In this document: one piece after another, positions 1 through 7,288 of the stretch
Layout: each line of letters begins with the position of its first letter
Position numbering within the stretch: the first letter of the stretch is position 1
Assembly: GCA_025451425.1 (NCBI GenBank)
Contig: JANWKK010000274.1
Location: 1-10,872 of the forward strand
Length of the DNA: 10,872 nt
Source of the DNA: Gemmatimonadaceae bacterium
GTDB lineage: Bacteria; Gemmatimonadota; Gemmatimonadetes; Gemmatimonadales; Gemmatimonadaceae
Reading direction: 5' to 3'
Program-made: the position numbers and the translations under genes
The notes under the pieces: generated by a model
Told to the model about the DNA's origin: nothing
The model's input: the letters and a program-made list of their open reading frames with translations, nothing else
Databases searched by the model: none

Positions 1-24
1 GGCCTACCGATGTAGCTGGATCTC

Positions 25-2253
25 TTGCGGGCGAAATGGTCGTGGTGCGCCTCTCTGGTTGTCATCGTCGCGCGCGGCATGGAGTGCGTGCAGGGCGGGG
101 CGTCGTTCCCCGGCCGCGGCCTCTTCGTGTCCGGATCCTATTTCCCATTGCTCGGCATTCGCGCGGCGATCGGCCGGCTCTTCACGCCTAACGACGATCA
201 GACTGTCGGCGGCCACTACGTCGCGGTGTTGAGCCATTCCTACTGGGAGACTCAACTCGGCAGCGATCCGTCGGTGCTGGATAAGCAGATTGTCGTCAAC
301 GGTCACCCGATGACGATTATCGGCGTTGCGCCCAAGGGCTTCGACGGAACCACGCTCGGTGAGCGGCCGTATGTCTTCGTTCCGATCTCGATGCGTGGGG
401 TGATCAATAAGGGCTGGGCCGGTTTCGAGGATCGCCAAAGCTTCTGGGTTTATCTCTTCGGACGGCTCAAGCCAGGCGCGACGATCGACCAGGCGAATGC
501 CTCGATCAATACCGTCTACAGCCACCGCGTGAACGACTTGGAGGTGCCGCTCCAGAAAGGCGTGAGCGCCAAGAATCTCGCGCAGTTCAAGGCAAAGAAG
601 ATTCTGCTCTCCGATGGCCGCCGAGGCCAGAGCAGTCTCCTGCACAGTGCGCAGACACCATTGACGATGCTGCTGACGATCACGGGCATCGTGCTCCTCA
701 TTGCCTGCGCCAACATCGCGAACCTTCTGCTCGCGCGTGCGGCCAACCGCACCATGGAGATGGCGGTCCGCCTGTCGCTCGGCGCGACGCGAAGGCAACT
801 CATCCGACAGGTGCTCACCGAATCCGTTCTCCTCGCGGCATTCGGGGGCCTGGCCAGCATCGTCGTTGCGCACTGGACGCTCATCGGAATAACGACGCTG
901 CTGCCGGCGCGGGCAGTCACGGGCCTCGATTTCAAGCTGAGTATTGCCGCGATATGGTTCACCGCCGCCGTATCGCTCGCCACCGGCATCCTGTTCGGTA
1001 TCGTGCCGGCGCTCCAGAGCACGCGCCCGGATCTCGTCACCGAGCTACGAAACAACTCCGGCAAGCTCGCAGGCGGCCGCGGCGCCGCACGCTTCCGCAC
1101 GAGTCTGGTGACCGCGCAGATCGCGTTGTCGATGGCCCTGCTGATTGCAGCGGGACTCTTCATTGAAAGTCTACGTAACATTAGCCGAGTCGATCTCGGC
1201 ATCGACATCGAGAACGTGACGACGTTCGGCATCTCGCCGGGACGAAACGCCTACGACTCGGCGCGGGCCGTGCAGCTCTACGAGCGCGTCGAGGAGGAGC
1301 TTGCGGCACTGCCGGGCGTGCGCGGCGTCACCTCCGCGTCGGTGCCCCTCCTCGACAATAGCAATTGGGGACAGAACGTCTCGGTCGAAGGATTCGTGAA
1401 GGACCCCGACACGGACGCCGGCTCGAGCATCAACGTCGTTGGCCCAAACTACTTCCACGTGCTCGGCGTGCCGCTTGTCGCCGGACGCGACTTTACGGCC
1501 GCCGACAACGTCGGATCAATGAAGGTAGCAATCGTGAATCAAGCCTTCGCGAAGAAATTCCGACTCGGCGACGATGTCGTGGGCAGGCGCATGTCCGCCG
1601 ATAACGATTCGCTCAACGTGACGATCATCGGTCTCGCCAAGGACTCGAAGTATTCCGAGGTGAAGGATGAAGTCCCACCGGTGTTCTTCCGACCGTATCG
1701 GCAGTACGACGGTGGCCCGATGCACTTCTATCTTCGCAGTGCCATCTCGTCGGATCAGATCCTCCGCGCGATTCCTGCCGTCATGAAAAAGCTCGACCCG
1801 AATCTTCCCGTGGAGCAGCTGAAAACGCTTCCGCAGCAGGTGCGTGACAACGTCTCGATCGATCGAATGATCAGCGTGCTGTCCGCGGCGTTCGCGATTC
1901 TCGCGACGTTGATCGCCGCCGTCGGTCTCTACGGCGTGCTTGCCTACTCGGTCGCCCAGCGGACACGCGAGATTGGTGTCCGAATGGCGTTAGGCGCGTC
2001 GTCAGTCAGCGTCCGCACGATGGTGCTGCGTCAGGTAGGAGTCATGACGCTGATTGGCGGGGTCATCGGGATCGCGGGTGCGATCGGCCTGGGGCGCGCG
2101 GCGCAGTCGCTGCTCTACAAGCTCACCGGCTGGGATCCTGGCGTGATCGCGGTGTCGGTCGTGGTCTTGACGCTCGTGGCATTCGGCGCCGGATTCATCC
2201 CCGCGCTTCGTGCCTCACGAGTGGATCCGATGCAAGCGCTGAGATACGAATAG
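25..2253 (+). CDS. ADOP/MacB-type ABC transporter permease, N-terminus incomplete
   Basis: Inner-membrane permease of the duplicated MacB/FtsX type (ADOP), a family thought to work with a separate ATPase in efflux or lipoprotein-type mechanotransmission; substrate unknown. Residue numbers count from the TTG at 25. A periplasmic MacB-PCD domain (about 30-210, with VSGSYF and GVAPKGF) is followed by an FtsX module with helices near 218-240, 270-295 and 309-330. A second module follows: helix 359-383, second periplasmic domain 384-610, and three more helices (about 615-640, 675-695, 705-730). It ends in the family-typical SRVDPMQALRYE. Family members are usually about 800 residues and start with a cytoplasmic segment and a first helix, both absent here. 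Frame 1 continues to the window edge but has a TAG at 13-15, inside what looks like the conserved Y-P-x-Y-L-D-L-R motif. The TTG start is therefore forced and has no good ribosome site. The gene may be a pseudogene or begin outside the window. It converges on the CHRD gene. Confidence 0.8.
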   Translation: MRAKWSWCASLVVIVARGMECVQGGASFPGRGLFVSGSYFPLLGIRAAIGRLFTPNDDQTVGGHYVAVLSHSYWETQLGSDPSVLDKQIVVNGHPMTIIGVAPKGFDGTTLGERPYVFVPISMRGVINKGWAGFEDRQSFWVYLFGRLKPGATIDQANASINTVYSHRVNDLEVPLQKGVSAKNLAQFKAKKILLSDGRRGQSSLLHSAQTPLTMLLTITGIVLLIACANIANLLLARAANRTMEMAVRLSLGATRRQLIRQVLTESVLLAAFGGLASIVVAHWTLIGITTLLPARAVTGLDFKLSIAAIWFTAAVSLATGILFGIVPALQSTRPDLVTELRNNSGKLAGGRGAARFRTSLVTAQIALSMALLIAAGLFIESLRNISRVDLGIDIENVTTFGISPGRNAYDSARAVQLYERVEEELAALPGVRGVTSASVPLLDNSNWGQNVSVEGFVKDPDTDAGSSINVVGPNYFHVLGVPLVAGRDFTAADNVGSMKVAIVNQAFAKKFRLGDDVVGRRMSADNDSLNVTIIGLAKDSKYSEVKDEVPPVFFRPYRQYDGGPMHFYLRSAISSDQILRAIPAVMKKLDPNLPVEQLKTLPQQVRDNVSIDRMISVLSAAFAILATLIAAVGLYGVLAYSVAQRTREIGVRMALGASSVSVRTMVLRQVGVMTLIGGVIGIAGAIGLGRAAQSLLYKLTGWDPGVIAVSVVVLTLVAFGAGFIPALRASRVDPMQALRYE

Positions 2254-2316
2254 GGGCTAGGGTCTCGAGGATAGGGCCTGAGGCCGAAAAGACCGGTCAC
2301 CTCGAGGCCCTAGCCC
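2253..2316. repeat. CTAGCCC-type palindrome, copy 1, between convergent genes
   Basis: Left arm 2254-2270 (GGGCTAGGGTCTCGAGG) and right arm 2300-2316 (CCTCGAGGCCCTAGCCC) are complementary at 16 of 17 positions, with a 29-base centre that has its own small GGCC-TGA-GGCC hairpin. The left arm begins directly after the permease stop TAG. The right arm lies 16 bases short of the CHRD stop codon. It could act as a bidirectional transcript end for the two converging genes, but there is no T tract on either side. The same sequence type recurs at three other gene ends in this window. Confidence 0.8.
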
Positions 2317-2332
2317 TTCGCCTCAGCCCCTG

Positions 2333-2935
2333 CTACGGAAGCTGCTCGCGGATCTCCCCGCCAGGAAAGTTGCCGGGGTGTTGAGTATCGCCTGGAACGC
2401 CGGACGACGTGTGAACGTTCACGTATGCATTACCGGAGCGCATGGCGTTGAGCAGATCGGCCATCGTTTTGCCAGCGAGTGGGCCGATGAAGGTCGCGCT
2501 GGTGAAGTCGCCTTTCGCGATGAGCCCATTCGTTAGACCGATGCCTGCTGGCCCAGGCGCCACAACGGTCGACGGGAAGAGCCACTGCACGATCGGTCCA
2601 TTCACACCTGCCGCGGCCAGGTGGATGTGAGCCATGAACGGGTTATCAATTTGTGAAACCGTCAGGACATAGTGCACGGACTGACCGTCCTGCGAGACGA
2701 CAAAAGTCGCTTCGCCTTTGGCTCGAGTATCATGTGGCGGAACCTCGTTCTCGCCCCGGAGATTCACGTGGGCTTCGTGGATCGCAGCGTCGCTCGTACC
2801 GGCGTCATCAGCTGCCCTTTCGAAGATTGGCACCTTGATGACTTCTGTGGGCGACGATGCACGATCTTTTGCACAGCCGGCGACGACGACCAGCATGGCG
2901 CCGACGGCGATGCGACTGCTCGCTCGCATCAACAT
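2333..2935 (-). CDS. CHRD domain lipoprotein
   Basis: Small exported protein of 200 residues with one CHRD domain, a beta-rich fold first named from chordin and common in bacterial secreted proteins; its biochemical role is unknown. Residues 8-21 form a lipoprotein signal: basic N-terminus, hydrophobic stretch (IAVGAMLVVVAG) and lipobox V-A-G-C with the acceptor Cys at 21. The CHRD domain covers about 55-200, with the typical HVNLRGENEVPP opening, the AHIHL block (102-106), the YVNVHT block (171-176) and the closing PGGEIREQL. The ATG at 2935 is chosen because GGAG lies 7 bases upstream (2943-2946) and it gives a clean signal peptide. A longer frame starting with GTG at 3013 adds 26 residues that would bury the signal. 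It is leftward, in the same direction as the kinase gene upstream, but about 180 bases and a palindrome separate them, so it is probably transcribed on its own. Likely anchored to the outer or inner membrane, facing the periplasm. Confidence 0.88.
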   Translation of the reverse strand: MLMRASSRIAVGAMLVVVAGCAKDRASSPTEVIKVPIFERAADDAGTSDAAIHEAHVNLRGENEVPPHDTRAKGEATFVVSQDGQSVHYVLTVSQIDNPFMAHIHLAAAGVNGPIVQWLFPSTVVAPGPAGIGLTNGLIAKGDFTSATFIGPLAGKTMADLLNAMRSGNAYVNVHTSSGVPGDTQHPGNFPGGEIREQLP

Positions 2936-2942
2936 GATTTGG

Positions 2943-2946
2943 CTCC
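2943..2946 (-). promoter_or_regulatory. Ribosome binding site of the CHRD gene
   Basis: GGAG on the minus strand, 7 bases before the ATG at 2935. It decides the start in favour of the lipoprotein reading over the upstream GTG at 3013, which has no comparable site. Confidence 0.6.
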
Positions 2947-3040
2947 GCGTGACGACTGCGCACCGATGAAGGAGGTGCGCGTCCCTCTCTCCTCGCGGCG
3001 GAGAGTCAAACACAAATCACGGAAGACGGACGTTAGTTCC

Positions 3041-3115
3041 AAGGCTATGGGCTAGAGGATCGGGGCGATCGGTCTCAAGGATTGGACCACCCCTATGCTC
3101 TAGCCCCTAGCCCTT
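3041..3115. repeat. CTAGCCC-type palindrome, copy 2, after the kinase gene
   Basis: Left arm 3041-3057 (AAGGCTATGGGCTAGAG) and right arm 3098-3115 (CTCTAGCCCCTAGCCCTT) pair with one single-base gap and one mismatch; the inner nine bases (GGGCTAGAG with CTCTAGCCC) are perfect. The right arm touches the kinase stop codon (3116-3118), so the element is the immediate 3' flank of that gene. The 180-base spacer 2936-3115 otherwise holds the CHRD leader, including a small hairpin at 2987-3005 (CTCTCC with GGAGAG). I see no convincing promoter hexamers there. Confidence 0.8.
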
Positions 3116-6100
3116 TCACTCGAGCTTATCGATTGCCCGTAGAGTCGCGCCGGTCCACGCACCGTCGGCACGCGTGGACCGCGCGCGGAACCTGTACTTC
3201 GCCTCGTGCGACTGCCCGTTAGGCGTTGTCCACGCCAACGTGAACACGAAGTCTTGCGTCGCCTCGGCGTCGTGAGTATTGACGCGGCCTTGCTGCTGCG
3301 CGCGCGTCACGTGCAAGTTTGCCTCGGTCGAGCGCGTTTTGTCGAGTAGCCAATCGAGGTTCTTTTGATCGTCAGGCGATTCGACGTACATCACTGCCGT
3401 CAGCTGCCGCGCGTCGTGATTGGAGAGCGCTAGGGCAAAGCGGTCGGCACCGCTGCGCAGCGCCGAGGTCGCGTCCGTGAATGTCACCGACTTCGCCGCC
3501 ACCGTGACTGGTATGCGGGCCGTTTGCTGCTCGCTCGTCGCCACGATCTCAGCGGCGCCGTTGCCTCGCGCGGTGACGAGCCCGAATGCGTCGACGGTCG
3601 CGACTTCAGGATGCGTGGATTGCCAGGTCACTTTGCGGTCGACGAGCGAACTGCCCTTTGCATCCACGGGCGCCGCCGTGATTCGGATGGTGTCGCCCGG
3701 ATGGAGGGGCGATTTGACATCGGTCGTGAAGAGTTGCGCTACCGGGACCCTGCCAGCCAGCACGACATTTCCGCCAGGAATGACGCGCAGCTGCATCGTC
3801 GCAGTCGCACCGTTAGCCGTGCCGGTGATTGTCGCCGACCCCTCCTTCACGGCGATGACGCGCCCTGTGCGCTGATCGATTCGCGCAATCTTCGGCGCGC
3901 TCGACGACCAGGCGACGCTCGCAAGTTGCGCTTTCGGATCGCCGGCTAGCTTCGCGCGCAGCACCACACTGTCGCCAACGCGCAAAGGCTTGAGCGGCGC
4001 AATGGTCAGCTTTGCGCTGACGACCGTCGGCGTGGTATCTGCGGGCTGGGGGACGACGGCTTTGGCCTGCGAGTCGACCGCCGGCACGCTATCGATATGC
4101 TGCTGTGTCGTCGTACTATCCGCCAGCGCCCCACTGGTCGTAGCAACTACTTGCTGCTCGGGCGCGCTCTTCCGCGACGCGACGGCCCAGGTGATCAGTG
4201 CCAACACGAGGACGCCGGCGCCAGCACCAGCGAGCCGCTTCGTGCCGATGCGCTCGATGAACGCAAAGCGGTTGGCGCCCGCCAGCTCCATGTATGTCGG
4301 TGCGCTTACCGACTGCCACGGCTCGAGCGTCTCCGGCGATGAAACCGCTTCGCCGACCGGCGCGTCGCTTGTCGCATCACTCACCGCCGCGGCGTCAACG
4401 CTCGGTTCGTCCGTGGGCGTGGCTGCCTCGAGGTTGGCAACCGGCACCGAGAGCGGATCGTCCTTCACTGGCTCCGGGATCGCACGCAGGCTGGCAATGG
4501 ACGTGCGCGGATCACTCTGCGCGAGCAGACGCCGCGCCTCCTCGAGCTCGAAAACCTGCGTCGCCGACACGTCGCCTAACGGGAAAGCCAGCTCCGGTGG
4601 CGGGTTGACCTCGAGCCTCACCGACGCTTCGATGCCGTCGACCGACGCCGTAATCGTCGCTTTCCCTTCACGGAGCGGAAGAACGACGCCCTTGGCATCC
4701 ACGGATGCAATGTTCGCGGGCTCTGCCTTCCAGTGCAGCGGCCGATCGACGCGCACGCCGCGCGCGCTGATAACCTCGGCCCGCAGCGGCACCGGCAGGC
4801 CGAGATCGACGCGTGCCGGCGGGGGCTCGATGAGTATCTTCGCAACCACCGGCAGCACGATCGCGACCTCTGCCGTCGCGAGCTTCCCTTCGGAGTTGCA
4901 GGTGATGCGTGCGACGCCCGCGCTCCTCGCGCGAACGACGCGATCGCCGATGATCTCCGCGATCGAGGGGTCGCTCGATGTCCAGCGCACGGGACGATCC
5001 GGGAGGGACTGGCCTGTCGCATCGAGCGTTTTCGCCGAGAGCTCGGCGGACTCGCCAACGTCCAGGATAGAAGGGACGACCGGAGCGACGGTCACGACCG
5101 GCGCGGGCGAGACCTCGATGCGCGCCATCGCGCGAACGCCTTGCGATTCCGCCCAGACGAGCACCTCGCCGGGCGCCTTTGCCGATACGACGCCCTCCTG
5201 CGAAACCACGGCAATGGATTCGTCCGCGCTCGCCCAATGCACGGCGGTGTGCACCTCTTCGTGCCGCTTGTCTTCCGGCGTCGCGACAAGCTGCAAGCGG
5301 TCGCCGGTACGCAACACGCCGGGCGGAAGGGAGACGCTGATCGTCGCGACCCGCCTGGGCACGATGGTCATGCGAACCTCGTTGCGCACGCCGCCCACAC
5401 TTGCGGTGATCTGCACATCACCCGCGCTGATCGCCTGCACGGTGCCGCGCGTTTCGTCGACCGTTGCGATTTGCTCGTTGCTCGAGGACCAGCGCAGCCG
5501 CACGCCGGGTACCGTATCGCCGGACGGGTTGCGCGGTGAGCCACTCAGCGTGAAGCTGTCGCCGACCTCGACGATGCTCGGTGGGGCGAAGATCTCGACG
5601 GCCGCGACGTAGGGCTTCACGTCACCTGGCGCTTTGACGCCGGAGACCGGCTCCGGTGTTGCACCGGGGCGGAGCACTTCATCGGAACGTCGGAACGGAG
5701 CGGGCATCGACAACTGTGCGAGCGCCAAGCGATCGGGATCGGAATCGCCCAGCGGGACAGCGCCCAACGCGGCGAGCGCGTGCTGCACCGACGGCCAGCG
5801 CTGCTGCGGGTCCTTCGCCAACATGCGCTGAATCGCGGCGTCGAGCTCGGGGTCGCACTCGGGGCGCTGCTCTCGGATCGATGGAGCAGGTCGCTCCGTG
5901 TGGGCGTGCATAACGACGAAGGGCGAGCCGCTGAACGGCGGCCGGCCGGTGAGCAGCTCGTACGCGACGAGGCCTAACGAGTACTGGTCCGACGCCGCCG
6001 ACACGGGTCGGGCCAGACACTGCTCGGGGCTCATGTACGTCGGCGTACCGACGATCACGCCGGTCTGCGTCTCGCTGCCACGCGAGGCGCGCGGCATGCT

Positions 6101-6853
6101 CGTGTTGTTCTCGCGCACGACGAGCTTGGCGATACCGAAATCCGTCACGACGGCGTTGCCGTCCTCGTCGATGAGGATGTTCGCCGGCTTCACGTCACGG
6201 TGAACGACGCCGCGGCGATGCCCATATGCTAACGCGTTGCCGACCATCCACATCAGCCCGCGGACGGTGCGAATCGGCAGCTGGCCGGCGGAGCGGATGA
6301 TGTGCTCGAGTGAACGCCCCTCGACGAACTTCATGACGAAGAAATGCAGGTCCTCGATCTGCCGAACGGCGTGGATGGTGATGATGTGCGGATGGCTCAT
6401 GTTCGCTACCGTCACCGCCTCCTGCCGGAAGCGGCGCACCATACCCTCGCCCGTCAGTAGCGCGGGAGACATCACCTTGATCGCGACCTTGCGATTGAGC
6501 GCTACCTCGTGCGCGAGGTACACCGCCGCCATGCCGCCGCGACCGAGCTCGCGCAGGACCTCGAATTCGCCCGCAGTGGCAGCGCGGAGTCGCCCGGCGA
6601 CCTGGATCCAGGGATTCGCTTCGTCGCCCGAGGCCTGGTTCGCGGCGACGATGCCGCTCTCGGTCCCGGCACGGGTGCCGGTGCCGCAGCGAGGGCAGAA
6701 CCGATCGGCGGCGCCGAGCGGGGCGCCGCAACGTTCACAGCCGGCAACGGGGGCAGCTGTTCCGCAAAGGGCGCAGAAGCGATCGCCGGGCCTGAGTGGC
6801 TCGCCGCATCGGGCGCACTTGATACCGGACGACTCCGCGGGACGACCTGTCAT
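3116..6853 (-). CDS. Membrane Ser/Thr protein kinase with zinc ribbons and six Ig-like (Big_2) repeats
   Basis: Hanks-type Ser/Thr kinase of 1245 residues, probably a one-helix membrane sensor. Two CxxC-x10-CxxC zinc ribbons lie at 13-30 and 39-56. The kinase domain (about 97-364) has all key parts: glycine loop GRGGMAAVY (104-112), Lys126 in AIKV, HRDVKPAN (218-225, catalytic Asp220), DFG (238-240) and MSPE (274-277). Four bacterial Ig-like repeats follow (about 415-498, 502-583, 586-667, 669-750), each with the W-S-S/A-x-x-x-x-I-A-x-V core. An acidic, Pro-rich linker (750-870) leads to one membrane helix (874-893, LAGAGAGVLVLALITWAVA). Beyond it come a Thr/Ser-rich stretch, two more Ig-like repeats (945-1026, 1036-1119) and an unassigned C-terminal domain (1120-1245), perhaps NTF2/SnoaL-like. 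The ATG at 6853 opens directly onto the zinc ribbon. The frame stays open to 7381, but that extension has no domain and crosses a palindrome. No clear ribosome site precedes the ATG. Divergent from the ABC operon. Targets unknown. Confidence 0.9.
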   Translation of the reverse strand: MTGRPAESSGIKCARCGEPLRPGDRFCALCGTAAPVAGCERCGAPLGAADRFCPRCGTGTRAGTESGIVAANQASGDEANPWIQVAGRLRAATAGEFEVLRELGRGGMAAVYLAHEVALNRKVAIKVMSPALLTGEGMVRRFRQEAVTVANMSHPHIITIHAVRQIEDLHFFVMKFVEGRSLEHIIRSAGQLPIRTVRGLMWMVGNALAYGHRRGVVHRDVKPANILIDEDGNAVVTDFGIAKLVVRENNTSMPRASRGSETQTGVIVGTPTYMSPEQCLARPVSAASDQYSLGLVAYELLTGRPPFSGSPFVVMHAHTERPAPSIREQRPECDPELDAAIQRMLAKDPQQRWPSVQHALAALGAVPLGDSDPDRLALAQLSMPAPFRRSDEVLRPGATPEPVSGVKAPGDVKPYVAAVEIFAPPSIVEVGDSFTLSGSPRNPSGDTVPGVRLRWSSSNEQIATVDETRGTVQAISAGDVQITASVGGVRNEVRMTIVPRRVATISVSLPPGVLRTGDRLQLVATPEDKRHEEVHTAVHWASADESIAVVSQEGVVSAKAPGEVLVWAESQGVRAMARIEVSPAPVVTVAPVVPSILDVGESAELSAKTLDATGQSLPDRPVRWTSSDPSIAEIIGDRVVRARSAGVARITCNSEGKLATAEVAIVLPVVAKILIEPPPARVDLGLPVPLRAEVISARGVRVDRPLHWKAEPANIASVDAKGVVLPLREGKATITASVDGIEASVRLEVNPPPELAFPLGDVSATQVFELEEARRLLAQSDPRTSIASLRAIPEPVKDDPLSVPVANLEAATPTDEPSVDAAAVSDATSDAPVGEAVSSPETLEPWQSVSAPTYMELAGANRFAFIERIGTKRLAGAGAGVLVLALITWAVASRKSAPEQQVVATTSGALADSTTTQQHIDSVPAVDSQAKAVVPQPADTTPTVVSAKLTIAPLKPLRVGDSVVLRAKLAGDPKAQLASVAWSSSAPKIARIDQRTGRVIAVKEGSATITGTANGATATMQLRVIPGGNVVLAGRVPVAQLFTTDVKSPLHPGDTIRITAAPVDAKGSSLVDRKVTWQSTHPEVATVDAFGLVTARGNGAAEIVATSEQQTARIPVTVAAKSVTFTDATSALRSGADRFALALSNHDARQLTAVMYVESPDDQKNLDWLLDKTRSTEANLHVTRAQQQGRVNTHDAEATQDFVFTLAWTTPNGQSHEAKYRFRARSTRADGAWTGATLRAIDKLE

Positions 6854-7066
6854 GCAGCAGCAACCGGGGCTATGGGAAATCGAAATAGCGGCGAAGTCGA
6901 AGGAGGTGTACGCATCGCCGCGGGGACCGCGGGCGAAGTTGCAAGTCAGTGCTAAGTCGCGCAAGACTCGCGAAATGCGATACGACCAGTGGCGAGTGTC
7001 GGGTGAGGAGTGGGGGTGGTCCGCCCAAGAGCTCGCCACTCCTCCACTCGCCACTCGCACCTCGTC
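6854..7066. other. Divergent spacer, kinase side
   Basis: First part of the 519-base spacer between the kinase and the ABC operon. It should hold the kinase promoter and leader on the minus strand; I found no convincing -35/-10 pair. A GC hairpin at 6915-6936 (TCGCC-GCGG with CCGC-GGGCGA, loop GGA) would lie in the kinase 5' leader. A plus-strand AGGAGG at 6901-6906 is not followed by a plausible gene. The palindrome at 6988-7055 is listed separately. Confidence 0.5.
6988..7055. repeat. CACTCGCCACT-type palindrome in the divergent spacer
   Basis: AGTGGCGAGTG (6988-6998) is the exact complement of CACTCGCCACT (7045-7055), and GAGGAGTGG (7005-7013) of CCACTCCTC (7036-7044). Together they give about 20 pairs, broken by one asymmetric 6-base bulge, around a 22-base centre. 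The sequence type (CACTCGCC) differs from the CTAGCCCC elements found at gene ends. It lies upstream of both divergent genes and 11 bases before the -35 box of the ABC operon, so it could be an operator or a mobile palindrome. Confidence 0.75.
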
Positions 7067-7096
7067 TTGCGAACGGCGACAGGTTCTTCTTATAAT
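7067..7096 (+). promoter_or_regulatory. Sigma70-type promoter of the ABC-DUF1854 operon
   Basis: TTGCGA (7067-7072, four of six consensus bases) and a perfect TATAAT (7091-7096), with an 18-base spacer. A start near 7102-7104 would give a leader of about 270 bases before the transporter ATG. A perfect TATAAT is striking in such GC-rich DNA. No other promoter is visible between the leader terminator and the ATG. Confidence 0.65.
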
Positions 7097-7138
7097 GACT
7101 CTTCGCCCGTCGACGAAACGAGGGCCCGAATCCGGACC

Positions 7139-7273
7139 ATGATACAACTCTTCAAGCTCACACTCACAATCCGTCGCATCACGCCGCTCGCGTGGATGCG
7201 CCCGGGCGTAGTGCGCCCCGGGACGCGGATTTCCGGCGTTTACGACGCCGAAGTCAGAGGTCGAGCACCTTAG
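7139..7273 (+). CDS. Possible 44-residue leader peptide
   Basis: An ATG-started frame inside the leader, starting about 36 bases after the predicted transcript start and ending in TAG 27 bases before the terminator stem. The peptide has seven Arg in 44 residues (IRR, MRP, VRP, TRI, VRGR), and its codons run through all three leader hairpins. It has no good ribosome site (GGA only 3 bases away, GAGG 15 away), and GC-rich DNA readily gives Arg-rich chance frames. Listed only because a translated leader peptide would matter for attenuation. Confidence 0.18.
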   Translation: MIQLFKLTLTIRRITPLAWMRPGVVRPGTRISGVYDAEVRGRAP

Positions 7274-7288
7274 AAGAGCAGGATTCGA

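Noticed and set aside
4..873. 289-codon open frame on the minus strand
   Set aside because: Complement of the permease gene; composition is the Arg/His/Glu-rich pattern typical of antisense frames in GC-rich DNA.
2253..2316. Reading the CTAGCCCC palindromes as ordinary intrinsic terminators
   Set aside because: None of the four has a U run after the right arm, and one lies inside an operon; I list them as repeats and leave function open.
2672..3055. 127-codon plus-strand frame containing GAAGGAGG
   Set aside because: Antisense to the CHRD lipoprotein gene, no domain; the purine run is not followed by a good start and gene.
3990..5612. 540-codon open frame on the plus strand
   Set aside because: It is antisense to the kinase gene, rich in Ser/Thr/Ala with no domain, and the opposite strand has clear kinase-linked Ig-like repeats in the same interval.
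6988..7055. CRISPR-like repeat
   Set aside because: The similar words are inverted halves of one palindrome; there are no regularly spaced direct repeats anywhere in the window.
7121..7140. tRNA-like T-arm words (CCCGAATCC, GGACCA)
   Set aside because: No cloverleaf can be built around them: no acceptor partner, no D or anticodon arm at the right distance.
6237..7142. 301-codon open frame on the plus strand
   Set aside because: Mostly antisense to the kinase domain; no recognisable motif and no ribosome site.
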